DNA from: Luteithermobacter gelatinilyticus
GTDB lineage: Bacteria; Pseudomonadota; Alphaproteobacteria; Sphingomonadales; Emcibacteraceae
Assembly (NCBI RefSeq): GCF_005849285.1
Contig: NZ_CP040517.1
Span: 2,114,501-2,178,500, forward strand
DNA length: 64,000 nucleotides
Direction of reading: 5' to 3'
A program made the position numbers and the translations under genes. Of the stretch, positions 34,575 to 44,114 are shown piece after piece (the first letter of the stretch is position 1; every line of letters starts with the position of its first letter). The notes beneath the pieces are model-generated. The model saw only the letters and a program-made list of their open reading frames with translations. It was not told where the DNA came from and ran no database searches.

Positions 34575-34985
34575 TTACGATTTGATCTTCGTGCCATACA
34601 GCTCCAGGCGATGATCCACCAGTTTATATCCCAGTCGCTTGGCAATCGCATCCTGCAGAGCTTCGATCTCCTCGTCATTGAATTCGATGACTTCTCCGGA
34701 TTCGATATCAATCAGATGGTCATGATGTTCCTCAGAGACCGGTTCATACCGGGAACGGCCATCCCGAAAATCGTGGCGTTCAAGGATACCTGCTTCTTCA
34801 AATAACCTTACGGTGCGATAAACGGTCGCAATGCTGATATGAGGGTCGATATTGGTGGACCGACGATAGACTTCTTCAACATCAGGATGATCATCAGCTT
34901 CCGAAAGAACCCGTGCGATAACCCTGCGCTGTTCCGTCATGCGCATACCCTTGTCGATACAGATTTTCTCAATTTCCGAAGTCAT
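34575..34985 (-). CDS. fur: Fur-family metalloregulator
   Basis: 136 residues. The winged helix occupies residues 1-80 (MTEQRRVIARVLSEADDHPD, ISIATVYRTVRLFEEAGILE) and the metal-binding dimer domain follows (RYEPVSEEHHDHLIDIESG). No CxxC structural zinc motifs are seen, as in many alphaproteobacterial Fur/Mur proteins. It senses iron or manganese and represses uptake genes. It is located between rimI and plsC in the order usual for this class. Whether it, or an Irr protein elsewhere, binds the ICE-like sites in this window is open. Confidence 0.9.
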   Translation of the reverse strand: MTSEIEKICIDKGMRMTEQRRVIARVLSEADDHPDVEEVYRRSTNIDPHISIATVYRTVRLFEEAGILERHDFRDGRSRYEPVSEEHHDHLIDIESGEVIEFNDEEIEALQDAIAKRLGYKLVDHRLELYGTKIKS

Positions 34986-35132
34986 CTTGTTTCCTTGAGA
35001 TTATTTCTGATAAAGCCTGATAAGTGCAGTAAAGTATATTTGTTGCACGGAACTATACACATATTAGCACCTGTTGCCAGAACTTTTCAAGAAATGTAGG
35101 TCCCGGAAAGCCCCCCCCTGTCCAACCGAACT

Positions 35133-35600
35133 TTACAGACGACAATGCATCACACAAGCGTCTTCCCGCTCCCCGCCTTCCAGCGCGTAATACCCTTTTC
35201 GGTTTCCCCTGACCTCAAACCCCATCTTGAGATACAGCCGCCGTGCCGCCTCATTTCCCTGACGTACCTCAAGATACAGATCCTGCACGCCCTGCCCCCT
35301 TAGGTGATCCAGCACATAGACCAGTATCCTCTGTCCCAGGCCCTTGCGACGAAAGGCGGGATGTACCGCCAGGGTCAGGATTTCCGCCTCGTCATTTACT
35401 CGCCTGAACAGGACAAAAGCCTTAGGACTTCCCCCCTCGCTCAGGAGACAAGCCGAAGTTCCCGGCATGGCGAACAGCTCCCCGAACTCCTTTGCAGACC
35501 AGGCTCGTTCCGGGCTTTCCCGGAAACAATCCTTATGAAGTTCCGCCAGAAGTGCCGTGGCTTCCGCCCCCATTATGTTGACACCTTCGCCGGCCGTCAT
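35133..35600 (-). CDS. rimI: Ribosomal-protein-alanine N-acetyltransferase-like GNAT
   Basis: About 155 residues, GNAT fold. Motif A is ILTLAVHPAFRRKGLGQRIL with the acetyl-CoA loop RRKGLG, followed by LYLEVRQGNEAARRLYLKMG and FEVRGNRKGYYA, the typical RimI signature. RimI acetylates the N-terminus of ribosomal protein S18. ATG 35600 lies four bases after the tsaB stop; ATG 35573 with GAAGGTG upstream is an equally good start (146 residues). It is coupled to tsaB as in many bacteria. Confidence 0.88.
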   Translation of the reverse strand: MTAGEGVNIMGAEATALLAELHKDCFRESPERAWSAKEFGELFAMPGTSACLLSEGGSPKAFVLFRRVNDEAEILTLAVHPAFRRKGLGQRILVYVLDHLRGQGVQDLYLEVRQGNEAARRLYLKMGFEVRGNRKGYYALEGGEREDACVMHCRL

Positions 35601-35604
35601 GGCC

Positions 35605-36345
35605 CTAATCCTGAAATGGGAGGATGACCGGCTGAGGCAGCACCGCATCGGGCGGGCGAAGATACAGCGGCTGGACCAGATTTTCTTCCTGTGCCGTATC
35701 CCGTCGCTCCCAGGCGAGACGGGCCAATATGGCCGCATCGGGCTGGGTCTGTACATCCGGGAACAGCATATCGGCTCTGCCGGCCTGCATCAGCCTCTCC
35801 TTCACCAACCCCGCTCCTGTGCCAAACAGGAACCCCACCTGCGGATCAAGACGGTTCGGTACATCGTCCAAGGGCACCGCTTGCGGTTCCGTAAGCGGAT
35901 GTATGCGGGAGCCTGTCCTGCAAAATTGCTGTAAATAGATTTCACCCCGGCGGGCATCATGGGCTACGGCGAACCCCCCTTCCGGAACCTCGTCATATTC
36001 CAGAACATTCATGGCGATGCTCTCAAGAGTTCCCACTGCGATCAACGGACGCCCCAGCGCCAGCCCCAGCCCCTTGGCCACCGCCAGCCCGATGCGCACC
36101 CCGGCAAAAGTGCCGGGGCCGCGGGTCACAGCGATATAATCCATCTCCCCAAGCGCAAGCCGGGCTTCTTCGCAAACTTCAGTAATCATGGGCACCAGCC
36201 GCTCGGCGTGGCCGCGCTGACGCTCTTCATAAAGACTCGCGACAAGCTCGCCCCCGGAAACGCCCCCGGAAACGATTGCAGCGGAACAGGCCCCGAAGGC
36301 CGTATCCATAGCCAGAAGATTCACAATATCTCCACTTACGTTCAT
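35605..36345 (-). CDS. tsaB: tRNA threonylcarbamoyladenosine synthesis protein TsaB
   Basis: About 246 residues, an ASKHA-fold paralogue of TsaD. The N-terminal strand VNLLAMDTAFGACSAAIV and YIAVTRGPGTFAGVRIGLAV with AKGLGLALGRPLIAVGTLES are diagnostic. It works with TsaD and TsaE in making t6A37 of ANN-decoding tRNAs. The start is uncertain: ATG 36345 overlaps nothing but has a poor ribosome site, while GTG 36324 (VNLLAMD) has GGAG five bases upstream and matches the family N-terminus better. Confidence 0.92.
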   Translation of the reverse strand: MNVSGDIVNLLAMDTAFGACSAAIVSGGVSGGELVASLYEERQRGHAERLVPMITEVCEEARLALGEMDYIAVTRGPGTFAGVRIGLAVAKGLGLALGRPLIAVGTLESIAMNVLEYDEVPEGGFAVAHDARRGEIYLQQFCRTGSRIHPLTEPQAVPLDDVPNRLDPQVGFLFGTGAGLVKERLMQAGRADMLFPDVQTQPDAAILARLAWERRDTAQEENLVQPLYLRPPDAVLPQPVILPFQD

Positions 36346-36348
36346 CAA

Positions 36349-36945
36349 TTAGATAATCGTGCAGGCTTCGTCGAAACCCAGCCTGTCTTCCTGCGGCGGC
36401 AAGGATGCGGGGTCCCCGTATCCCATGGCGCATAAAAAGTTTACCCGCACACTGCTGTCTTTGAAAAAGGTTTCGTTAACGGCCTTTTCGTCAAAACCGG
36501 ACATGGGGCAGCAATCCAGCCCCAACGCCCGGGCGGCAATCATCATATAAGCACCCTGCAAGGATCCGTTACGCAGCGCCGTTACACGGGTGAAATCATT
36601 ATTGCCCTCAAAAAATTTACTGACTCCCGGTGTCAGTTTGAACAGCCGGTCCAGAGTTTTCGGAAAATCAAGATCATAAGCCACAATAACTGTAAAGGGG
36701 GCTGTCAGGATTTTCGACCGGTTACTTTTCATGGCGCAAGCCGCCAATTTCTCCTTAGCCTCCTCACTCTGGGCGATCACAAAACGGGCAGGACTAGAGT
36801 TAAAACTTGTTGGCCCCCACCGCAGCAGGTCATACATGGCCCGGATGGTAATTTCCGATACCGGCCGGTCCTGCCAGCCTTTGAAGGAACGCGCCTTGCG
36901 AAAAATTACGTCCAGATCCTTGTCCGAAAGAATTTGATCAGTCAT
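36349..36945 (-). CDS. Nitroreductase-family protein, RutE/HadB-like
   Basis: 198 residues. FMN-binding nitroreductase fold: ARSFKGWQDRPVSEITIRAM near residue 14, LRWGPTSFNSSPARFVIAQS near residue 47, and GAYMMIAARALGLDCCPMSG near residue 131. It most resembles RutE/HadB malonic-semialdehyde reductases; no other rut genes are near, so the substrate is left open. It lies directly upstream of tsaB with three bases between, so it shares the transcript. This gene is an addition to the usual order of the block. Confidence 0.85.
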   Translation of the reverse strand: MTDQILSDKDLDVIFRKARSFKGWQDRPVSEITIRAMYDLLRWGPTSFNSSPARFVIAQSEEAKEKLAACAMKSNRSKILTAPFTVIVAYDLDFPKTLDRLFKLTPGVSKFFEGNNDFTRVTALRNGSLQGAYMMIAARALGLDCCPMSGFDEKAVNETFFKDSSVRVNFLCAMGYGDPASLPPQEDRLGFDEACTII

Positions 36946-37206
36946 CCAGAATGCCTTTCCGTGTTTGGGCCAATGTTATTGACCCTAATGTTATTACCCA
37001 ATGGTATCAAAATGAATTAATGACCAGTTCCCGCTTACAAAACGGGGGCGATCTCTTGAATGTATACAAATCCCTCCCGCCTTTGGGAAACATTAAATGG
37101 CACCAGACGAAGTGTTTTTTCCGCCGCAGAAAGCTTCTCTTCAATGATTCACATTTTGACAATTCCTGTTATACTCCCGCACAGTCTGTCAGAGATCGGA
37201 GTACAC

Positions 37207-38295
37207 ATGGATTTGAGAACTTCGGCGCACACAGGGCGCAAAACTGTTCTTGTGATATTATGTCTTCTGGTGTTGATGCTGTGTGCACAATACGACAAGG
37301 CCCTCAGCGAGGAGATGACCGCGGAAGATTCGGCCGTGGTTCTCATGTATCACCGTTTTGGCGAAGAGCGCCTGCCGTCAACCAATATCCGACTGGATCA
37401 GTTTGAAGCTCATCTGGAAGAATTGAAACAGCAAAAATACAATATCGTTCCCCTGTCAGTCATTGTGGACGCCTTCCGCTCCGGCACAAAACTCCCCCCC
37501 CGGACGCTCGCCATCACCATTGATGACGCCTATCTGTCCATTTACACTGAAGCCTGGCCCCGTCTTAGAGAAGCCGGGTTCCCCTTTACCATTTTTGTGG
37601 CGACTGAGCCGGTTGACCTGGAGCTTAAAGGGTATATGACCTGGGACCAGATTCGAGAGATGGAAAAGGATCCCCTGGTCAGCATCGGTCATCACGGCCA
37701 CAGCCATACTCATTTGCTTCGGATAAGCCCAGAAGACGCCCGCCGGGATCTTGAGATCGCCTCCGAACGGTACCGACGTGAACTGGGATATGTGCCGAAC
37801 ATTCTGGCCTATCCCTATGGAGAATATGACAAAAATATCAGAAAAATCGCCAGAGAGATGGGGTTCAGGGCCGCTTTCGGACAACATTCCAGTGCGGCAA
37901 ACAGTAACTATGACCGTTATGCTCTGCCTCGTTTTGCCTTTAATGAAAAATATGCCGGGATCGGGCGATTTCGCCTGATCGCCAATGCCCGTGCTCTACC
38001 GGTCAAAGACATATTGCCACAGGAACCTCTGATCACGAGTCCCAATCCGCCGCTCGTGGGCTTTACCGTGGAGCCATCCGTTACAGGGCTTGCCGCCATG
38101 AGCTGCTTCCCGTCCCATTTGGGCAAAGCGGCCAGACTCGAACGCATTGGCGGCAACCGGGTGGAAATACGCTTTGACAAACCCTTCCCCCCGGGACGCA
38201 GCCGCATCAATTGCACCATGCCGGGACCGGACGGCCGTTGGTACTGGTTTGGCATGCCGTTTTTTGTCCCCGGCGGCACAGAACCCGGGGCCTAA
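37207..38295 (+). CDS. Exported polysaccharide deacetylase-family protein
   Basis: 362 residues. A signal peptide or anchor (TVLVILCLLVLMLCAQYDKA) is followed by a NodB-homology domain: VVLMYHRFGEERLP, TLAITIDDAYLSIYTEAWPR with the catalytic/metal Asp pair, the metal His pair in ISIGHHGHSHTH-like text reading SIGHHGHSHTHLL, and ILAYPYGEYDKNIRKIAREM. It removes acetyl groups from envelope or extracellular polysaccharides. The C-terminal 100 residues form an additional beta-rich region. ATG 37207 has GGAG five bases upstream. It is the only plus-strand gene inside the long minus-strand block. Confidence 0.88.
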   Translation: MDLRTSAHTGRKTVLVILCLLVLMLCAQYDKALSEEMTAEDSAVVLMYHRFGEERLPSTNIRLDQFEAHLEELKQQKYNIVPLSVIVDAFRSGTKLPPRTLAITIDDAYLSIYTEAWPRLREAGFPFTIFVATEPVDLELKGYMTWDQIREMEKDPLVSIGHHGHSHTHLLRISPEDARRDLEIASERYRRELGYVPNILAYPYGEYDKNIRKIAREMGFRAAFGQHSSAANSNYDRYALPRFAFNEKYAGIGRFRLIANARALPVKDILPQEPLITSPNPPLVGFTVEPSVTGLAAMSCFPSHLGKAARLERIGGNRVEIRFDKPFPPGRSRINCTMPGPDGRWYWFGMPFFVPGGTEPGA

Positions 38296-38311
38296 TTACT
38301 CCGGATAGGTC

Positions 38312-38365
38312 TAAAGTGAATAGAGCCAACCTCACAATTCGCTCTAGAGTGAGTTGTGATTAGAT
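38312..38365. repeat. Two diverged copies of the palindromic element at the nfuA end
   Basis: The first copy, TA-AAGTGAATAGAGCC...CACAATTCGCTC-TA, spans 38312-38346. The second begins at 38345 with TA-GAGTGAGTTGTGATTAG and runs into the last codons of nfuA on the opposite strand, whose TAA stop lies inside it. They share a TA. Confidence 0.55.
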
Positions 38366-38914
38366 TGCCTCGACGCTTTCCACTTCGGGAATATAATGCT
38401 TCAGCAGGTTCTGAATCCCGTATTTCAGGGTTGCGGTTGAACTTGGGCATCCGGAACAGGCCCCCTGCATGTGCAGATAGACAACCCCGTCCTTGAAGGC
38501 GTGATAGATGATATCCCCCCCGTCACGGGCTACAGCCGGGCGAACGCGCGTATCCAGAAGCTCCTTGATCTGTTGGACAATTTCATCGTCCTCCTCGGCC
38601 CCACCTTCGACCACCGGCGCCGGGGTGGCCCCGTCATCCATCACCGGTTCGCCAGCCGTGAAATGTTCCATAATGGTGCCCAGAATGACAGGTTTCAGTT
38701 CTGCCCAGTCCCGGCCATCGCTGGTGATGGTAATAAAATCATACCCGAAAAACACCCCCTTCACGCCGTCAATGGCAAACAAATGACGGGCCAGCGGAGA
38801 ACAGGCAGCCTCTTCCGCCGTTTCAAAATTGGCCGTGCCCTGCGCCATCACAACTTCACCGGGGATAAATTTCAATGTTGCCGGATTCGGCGTCTGCTCA
38901 GTCTGAATAAACAT
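38360..38914 (-). CDS. nfuA: NfuA/NifU-type iron-sulfur cluster carrier
   Basis: 184 residues. An Nfu N-terminal domain (MFIQTEQTPNPATLKFIPGE) precedes the NifU C-terminal domain, whose CSGCPSSTATLKYGIQNLL holds the two cluster-binding Cys near residues 152 and 155. It transfers [4Fe-4S] clusters to target enzymes such as MiaB in the same block. The last codons overlap a diverged palindromic repeat. Confidence 0.93.
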   Translation of the reverse strand: MFIQTEQTPNPATLKFIPGEVVMAQGTANFETAEEAACSPLARHLFAIDGVKGVFFGYDFITITSDGRDWAELKPVILGTIMEHFTAGEPVMDDGATPAPVVEGGAEEDDEIVQQIKELLDTRVRPAVARDGGDIIYHAFKDGVVYLHMQGACSGCPSSTATLKYGIQNLLKHYIPEVESVEAI

Positions 38915-39007
38915 ATTCTTGCCCTGTTAATTACCCTTTCCCCATACATGGCGACAGATCAGGCAAAAATCAAGACCAAAATAGTCGAGTTTAGAAAAAA
39001 GCGGAGG

Positions 39008-39499
39008 TCAGACGAATTTATCTATTTCTTCATCAGTCATGTTCCCAGGCACGACAAGAACCGGCATATGCAGAACTTTTAGCAGCTCTTCTCGAAAAGC
39101 CCGGACAATCGGACCGGGGTCACCATCAACATTCGCCCCCAGAACCAGCAGGTGCACGTCCTGATCTTCCCGGATATAATCAACAATCACTTCCCGGAAA
39201 TCCCCTGTGCGGATCACAATTTCGGGGGTCATGCCGCTCAGGGCCTCGGCCTCACGCACAAATTCCTGCAACATTTCCTCGGCCTCCTGGCGGGCTTCTT
39301 CCTCCATGAGTTCCTTGACACTGACCCAATGCTGAAAATCCTGCGGCTGGATGATATGCAGCATCACCATGGAGCCACCGACCTTGGCGGCCCGGAGACT
39401 GGCAAGACGCAACACCTTCCGGAATTCAGGTGTATTGTCGGCAATAACAAGAAACTTCCACTTGCTGTCTGTTTTGTCCGTTTTGTCCGTTGTGGACAT
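39008..39499 (-). CDS. Universal stress protein
   Basis: 163 residues, UspA fold. The first strand is WKFLVIADNTPEFRKVLRLA and the nucleotide-binding C-terminal part reads LLVLGANVDGDPGPIVRAF followed by HMPVLVVPG. The glycine-rich ATP loop is only partly kept (GANVDGDPG instead of G-x2-G-x9-G-S/T). It is cytoplasmic. The gene stands in its usual place between trpS and nfuA. Confidence 0.85.
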   Translation of the reverse strand: MSTTDKTDKTDSKWKFLVIADNTPEFRKVLRLASLRAAKVGGSMVMLHIIQPQDFQHWVSVKELMEEEARQEAEEMLQEFVREAEALSGMTPEIVIRTGDFREVIVDYIREDQDVHLLVLGANVDGDPGPIVRAFREELLKVLHMPVLVVPGNMTDEEIDKFV

Positions 39500-39619
39500 A
39501 TATCCCGATCCTGTTGTTATAACCTGCTTATTTTTTATGATTATTTATTTTCTGAGATGCTCCCTGGTATTTCTTTGGGCAACATTGTGCCATTGGCATA
39601 CAGGCTTTTGCAACAGGAA

Positions 39620-40585
39620 TTATTTTAGCAGAATATTGGTGAGTTCCTTGAGTTGGGTGCGCGCACGGAGCAGATAAAATCCCTGCGCCGCCAGATGATT
39701 GGGGAAAGCCATGCCGTCTGGTTGACAATTGGATATGATCGTGGGATCAAGATCCACGACAGAAGCAAAACTTTCTTCCATCTCATTCCAGGTGCTGTTC
39801 AGTTCCCTGTCCTTGATCACCTGTTCAAAATCGTGTCTCAAAGCCTTGAGAATCATGCTGTAGGCATACGCCTGACCCTTGACATTATAAAACAGGTCAT
39901 CAGCTCCCATATCAAAAACACACCCAAACCCTTCCCGGATATATTTGTCCAGCGCCGCCGATGACGCGCCAAGATCCAGCGCAATCCGGTCAAGGGTGGC
40001 CAGAAGATTATCCCCGCGTCGTTCAAAGACAGCCTCGCCCGCGGCCAGACGCTGGTTATAATTTCGCAGCTTCTTCAGGGCAGAACGATACTGGGCTTCG
40101 GAAGTGGATACCGGCAGCAGGGATACGGACGGATCCCACCACCATTTGTCGGCCGGATATTGCAACAGACCCGATACTTCCTGCAAATCCGGATCCGCCT
40201 TGCTGGACCCCCGCGTCCGGCCCAACTGATCCACAAGTTCAAAGCTGAACCGGGCAATGGCGGCAATTATGCCTTGCTGGTAATTGGCCATATTGTCGAG
40301 GGGACCGCTGGGATAAAAAAACGGATCATTGCTGATCCAGCTGTGCTGATTCACTTCCCGGTCAATCAACGCCGACGACATCGCCACGGCGTAACTGGCG
40401 TTACCGGTCATGGTATAGTTGGCCGGCCGAAAGGTCCGGTCATCATCAATCACATGAATGACGATCATGCCGATCGGGTAATACAGCAGAAGAATGGCCA
40501 GAAGAACCAGAAATATTCTTTTGATACCAACGCCCCGGATATTTTCCGTAATCCAGAACCTAAAATCCTTCAACCATTCCCACAT
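39620..40585 (-). CDS. DUF2333-family membrane-anchored protein
   Basis: About 321 residues. One N-terminal membrane helix (IFLVLLAILLLYYPIGMIVI) and a long periplasmic helical domain. SYAVAMSSALIDREVNQHSW, NDPFFYPSGPLDNMANYQQG and YPADKWWWDPSVSLLP match the DUF2333 family, whose role is unknown. ATG 40585 has GGGGGA upstream; the open frame extends to 40612 without support. It is next to a DUF4136 lipoprotein gene, and both are inserted between usp and trpS. Confidence 0.85.
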   Translation of the reverse strand: MWEWLKDFRFWITENIRGVGIKRIFLVLLAILLLYYPIGMIVIHVIDDDRTFRPANYTMTGNASYAVAMSSALIDREVNQHSWISNDPFFYPSGPLDNMANYQQGIIAAIARFSFELVDQLGRTRGSSKADPDLQEVSGLLQYPADKWWWDPSVSLLPVSTSEAQYRSALKKLRNYNQRLAAGEAVFERRGDNLLATLDRIALDLGASSAALDKYIREGFGCVFDMGADDLFYNVKGQAYAYSMILKALRHDFEQVIKDRELNSTWNEMEESFASVVDLDPTIISNCQPDGMAFPNHLAAQGFYLLRARTQLKELTNILLK

Positions 40586-40672
40586 ACAATCCCCCGTCCG
40601 GCCGGAAATCATTATGATATGTCTAAGTGTTACGCCTGCCTCTGCGCAGTTTTCCCGGGGCAGCCCCCAGGG

Positions 40673-41326
40673 TCAGTAGTCTTTTTGTTCTTCAAGGTCA
40701 ATGACCACCTTCTGGGTCGTCCCGCTCACGCCGGGAAAATTCTCGAACATGGCCTGCACCAGATAAGGCATCAACGCCGGCAGGTCATTACTGCGCCCCA
40801 TGCTTTCGACCCGTCCTTCATACAGGTTCTTGGCCCCGTCGAAATTGGGACGGATATTCATTTTCAGCACCCGCGTATATTTGACATAACTGCGGACATC
40901 CCGGCCATAGGGATAGCCCCAGTATCCGCCATAATACCACCTGTGATGCGGCCAGAAATGATGGAAATGATGATGCCCGAAATGGTGAAAATAGGGATAT
41001 CCCCAATACCCAAAACCGGTACCATAGGAACGGACAAACACCTTGCCATCATCCACCCCGTAATCCAGTTCCACCACCAGGTCCGCAGGCTGGCCATTGG
41101 CCGGCCGATAGCCCAGCTTACCCAGCTCATTGCCCACCATGTTGGCGTATGTGGCGAATTCCAGACTGCCTTTCAGGCTGTCATCCATCGGCACGATCAC
41201 AATTTTCTCTCCGGATGGCTGCGGAAGAGAATGAAAGGTGGTGACAGTGGAACGAAGGTTGTTACTACAGGCGGCCAGAAGACTCAGTACCGCCATTAAT
41301 CCGACTGTTTTAATGACTCTATTCAT
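40673..41326 (-). CDS. DUF4136 lipoprotein with His/Tyr/Trp-rich loop
   Basis: About 217 residues. A lipoprotein signal peptide with lipobox LLAAC is visible (MAVLSLLAACSNNL). The family DUF4136 is found in periplasmic lipoproteins of unknown function. A striking segment near residues 96-130 contains GYWGYPYFHHFGHHHFHHF, then WPHHRWYYGGYWGYPYG; such His clusters could bind metal. ATG 41326 gives a clean lipoprotein leader; an upstream ATG at 41344 adds six residues. Confidence 0.8.
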   Translation of the reverse strand: MNRVIKTVGLMAVLSLLAACSNNLRSTVTTFHSLPQPSGEKIVIVPMDDSLKGSLEFATYANMVGNELGKLGYRPANGQPADLVVELDYGVDDGKVFVRSYGTGFGYWGYPYFHHFGHHHFHHFWPHHRWYYGGYWGYPYGRDVRSYVKYTRVLKMNIRPNFDGAKNLYEGRVESMGRSNDLPALMPYLVQAMFENFPGVSGTTQKVVIDLEEQKDY

Positions 41327-41380
41327 AAGAATGGCCTTTCGCATCCCCTGACCCTATGGATGAGTATATAACATTCCTGG

Positions 41381-42391
41381 TCAAGGTTTCAAGAAACCCA
41401 CAATCTGTTTTATGTTCTCCAGGATCGGCTCCGCCAGCGTCGCCGCCTTTTCCGCCCCATCCCGCAAGATGCTGTCCACATAGGATTTCTCCTCGCACAG
41501 CCGTTTCATTTCTTCGGTAATCGGTCCCAGGACCTCCACACTCAGAGCCGCAAGGTCGCTCTTGAAGGTGGCAAATCCCTGCCCGCCGTAATCTTTCAGG
41601 ACATCTGCCACACACCGATCCGACAGGGCCGCATAAATGGTAACCAGGTTCCGGGCCTCAGGGCGATTTTCAAGACCGGCAGGTTCCGACGGCAAGGGGT
41701 CGCTGTCGGTACGGGCCTTGCGGATTTTTTTGGCAATGGTTTCCCGATCGTCGGTCAAGTTGATTCGCGCCATGTCGGACGGATCAGATTTGCTCATTTT
41801 CTTGCTGCCGTCGCGCAAGGACATTACCCGGGTGGCTTCCCCCAGGATAAGCGGCTCCACTTCCGGAAAGAAATCCACGCCATAATCATTGTTGAATTTC
41901 TGGGCAATGTCCCGGGTCAATTCCAGATGCTGTTTCTGGTCTTCGCCCACAGGGACATGTGTGGCCTTGTACAACAGGATATCCGCCGCCATCAGATTAG
42001 GATACACATACAGGCCAGCACTGGCCCGTTCACGATTCTTGCCCGCCTTTTCCTTGAACTGGGTCATGCGATTCAGCCAGCCAAGACGCGCCACACAGTT
42101 GAAAATCCAGGCCAGTTCTGCATGACCGGATACCTGGCTCTGGTTAAAAATAATAGATTCCGCAGGATCAATCCCGGCCGCCAGCATTCCCGCCGCCACC
42201 TCCCGGGTGGCCCGGCGCAGCTCTTCCGGATCCTGCCAGACGGTAATGGCGTGCATATCCACAACGCAGAAAATGCTTTCATACTGCTTCTGAAGTCCCA
42301 CCCAGTTGCGGATCGCCCCCAGATAATTGCCCAGGGTCAGGTTGCCGGACGGCTGTACGCCGGAAAAAACGCGGTCTTGCTGTGTTGTCAT
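41381..42391 (-). CDS. trpS: Tryptophanyl-tRNA synthetase
   Basis: 336 residues, standard size. The class I HIGH-like motif is [20 protein letters not shown] and the KMSKS motif is [19 protein letters not shown] near residue 197. It charges tRNA-Trp. ATG 42391 is preceded by GGAAAG. It follows murJ in the usual alphaproteobacterial order. Confidence 0.95.
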   Translation of the reverse strand: MTTQQDRVFSGVQPSGNLTLGNYLGAIRNWVGLQKQYESIFCVVDMHAITVWQDPEELRRATREVAAGMLAAGIDPAESIIFNQSQVSGHAELAWIFNCVARLGWLNRMTQFKEKAGKNRERASAGLYVYPNLMAADILLYKATHVPVGEDQKQHLELTRDIAQKFNNDYGVDFFPEVEPLILGEATRVMSLRDGSKKMSKSDPSDMARINLTDDRETIAKKIRKARTDSDPLPSEPAGLENRPEARNLVTIYAALSDRCVADVLKDYGGQGFATFKSDLAALSVEVLGPITEEMKRLCEEKSYVDSILRDGAEKAATLAEPILENIKQIVGFLKP

Positions 42392-42540
42392 CTTACTTTC
42401 CTTTGGGATTATCATTGCTTGGGGGCATTGTGGACATGCCCCTTATCTTTGAGCCCGTAAACTCTGGGTCCCATAAACTCTCTGGGTTATGACGATTAAT
42501 CATGTCGCGGTCAAGGGAAGTGTTGTCGGTCGGGTCTGTT

Positions 42541-44094
42541 TCACTTCACAGCGCGTCGGCGGGTCAGCAGATCCAGGTCTTCACGACGAACCGCTCCAAC
42601 GACAAATGCCAGCACAACATAACTGGCCACACCGCCGATCACCAGCACCGCCAATCCCACTAGCTGTGCGGAAAGTTCCCCGGCGATCCAGGGCGCCACA
42701 AGATGCGAAAGCTGCCAGACCAGAAGTCCCATGCCCAAACTACACAAGACATAACGCCCAAGGCGGGTCAACACCATACGGTCAAACCGGTACTGCCCCC
42801 GCCGGATCAGCCCCGTGCACAGCAGCGCCACATTAACCCAGGCGGATATGGCCGTTGCCAGCGCCAAGCCCACATGTTTGAAAGGAATCATCAGCGCAAT
42901 ATTCAGCACCAGATTCACCATCAGCGCCACCATCGCAAACTTTACCGGTGTTTTGGTGTCCTTGCGGGCGAAATACCCCGGGCTGAACACCTTGGCCAGT
43001 ACATAAGCCGGCAAGCCAACCGCATACGCGGCCAGCGCCAGTGCCGTCTGCCGGGTATCCTCAGCTGTAAACTGATTGCGTTCCAGCAGCACGTGAATCA
43101 GCTCATAAGGCACAATAATAAACGCCACGGCAGCGGGAATGGTAAAAAACAGTCCCATCTCAATAGCCCGGTTCTGATTGGCACTAACCTGTCCTTCATT
43201 GCCGGCGGCAATTTCCCGTGCCAATAGCGGTAACAAAACCGTACCCAGGGCCACCCCGATCACCCCAATGGGCAATTGATTCAGCCGGTCCGCATAAAAC
43301 AGAAAAGACAAAGACCCATCCGGCAGATGCGAAGCCAATATCATGTCCAGCATCAGGTTAAGCTGGATCACCCCGGCCCCAAGGGCCGCCGGCGCCATAA
43401 TGGTCAAAAGCTCCCGCACCCGGGGGGTAAGCCGCGGCCAGCGCAGATGCAGGCGATACCCGGCCTTGCGACAGGCCATATAGAGCAAAACGAGTTGAAG
43501 GAACCCCGCCAGCGAGACAGCAATAGCCAAAGCATGAGCCGGGGTTTCCAGCACCTCTTGGGCAAAAACCAGTGCCGAAATCAGACAGATGTTAAGCACA
43601 ATCGGCAAAGCCGCGGTTTCCGCAAACCGCCCCAGGGCATTCAGGATCCCCCCCAGCAGGGATACCAGGGAAATAAACAGAATAAAGGGGAAGGTAATCC
43701 GGGTCAGCACCACGGCGAGGGAAAATTTAGCGGCATCGTCGGCAAACCCGCCCGCCAACACGTAAATCACAGCTGGCGTGAACAGTTCCATCACCCCTAC
43801 CAGCCCCAGAAGCGCCACTAAAAGCCCCGCCAGGGCCTCTTCTGCAAAATTCAGGGCCTCCTGTTTACCCTCCTTTTCCAACGTGGCGGAAAACAGCGGC
43901 ACAAAAGAGGCGCTGAATGCCCCTTCTGCAAACAGCCGTCGGAAAAAATTGGGCAGCTTGAAGGCCACCACAAAACAGTCCGCCACAATACCCGCCCCCA
44001 AAATGGACGCCATCAGAATGTCCCGGACAAAACCCAGAATACGGCTCAGAAAAGTGAAACTGCCAAAAATGGCGGTGGCTTTTAAAATGGACAT
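42541..44094 (-). CDS. murJ: Lipid II flippase MurJ
   Basis: 517 residues, about 14 membrane helices of the MOP superfamily. The N-terminal FGSFTFLSRILGFVRDILMA and LPNFFRRLFAEGAFSASFVP near residue 50 (with the conserved Arg residues) are diagnostic. It moves lipid II across the inner membrane for peptidoglycan synthesis. It lies 20 bases downstream of glnD. Confidence 0.95.
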   Translation of the reverse strand: MSILKATAIFGSFTFLSRILGFVRDILMASILGAGIVADCFVVAFKLPNFFRRLFAEGAFSASFVPLFSATLEKEGKQEALNFAEEALAGLLVALLGLVGVMELFTPAVIYVLAGGFADDAAKFSLAVVLTRITFPFILFISLVSLLGGILNALGRFAETAALPIVLNICLISALVFAQEVLETPAHALAIAVSLAGFLQLVLLYMACRKAGYRLHLRWPRLTPRVRELLTIMAPAALGAGVIQLNLMLDMILASHLPDGSLSFLFYADRLNQLPIGVIGVALGTVLLPLLAREIAAGNEGQVSANQNRAIEMGLFFTIPAAVAFIIVPYELIHVLLERNQFTAEDTRQTALALAAYAVGLPAYVLAKVFSPGYFARKDTKTPVKFAMVALMVNLVLNIALMIPFKHVGLALATAISAWVNVALLCTGLIRRGQYRFDRMVLTRLGRYVLCSLGMGLLVWQLSHLVAPWIAGELSAQLVGLAVLVIGGVASYVVLAFVVGAVRREDLDLLTRRRAVK

Positions 44095-44114
44095 GTGAAT
44101 ACCGTGGCCCTACC

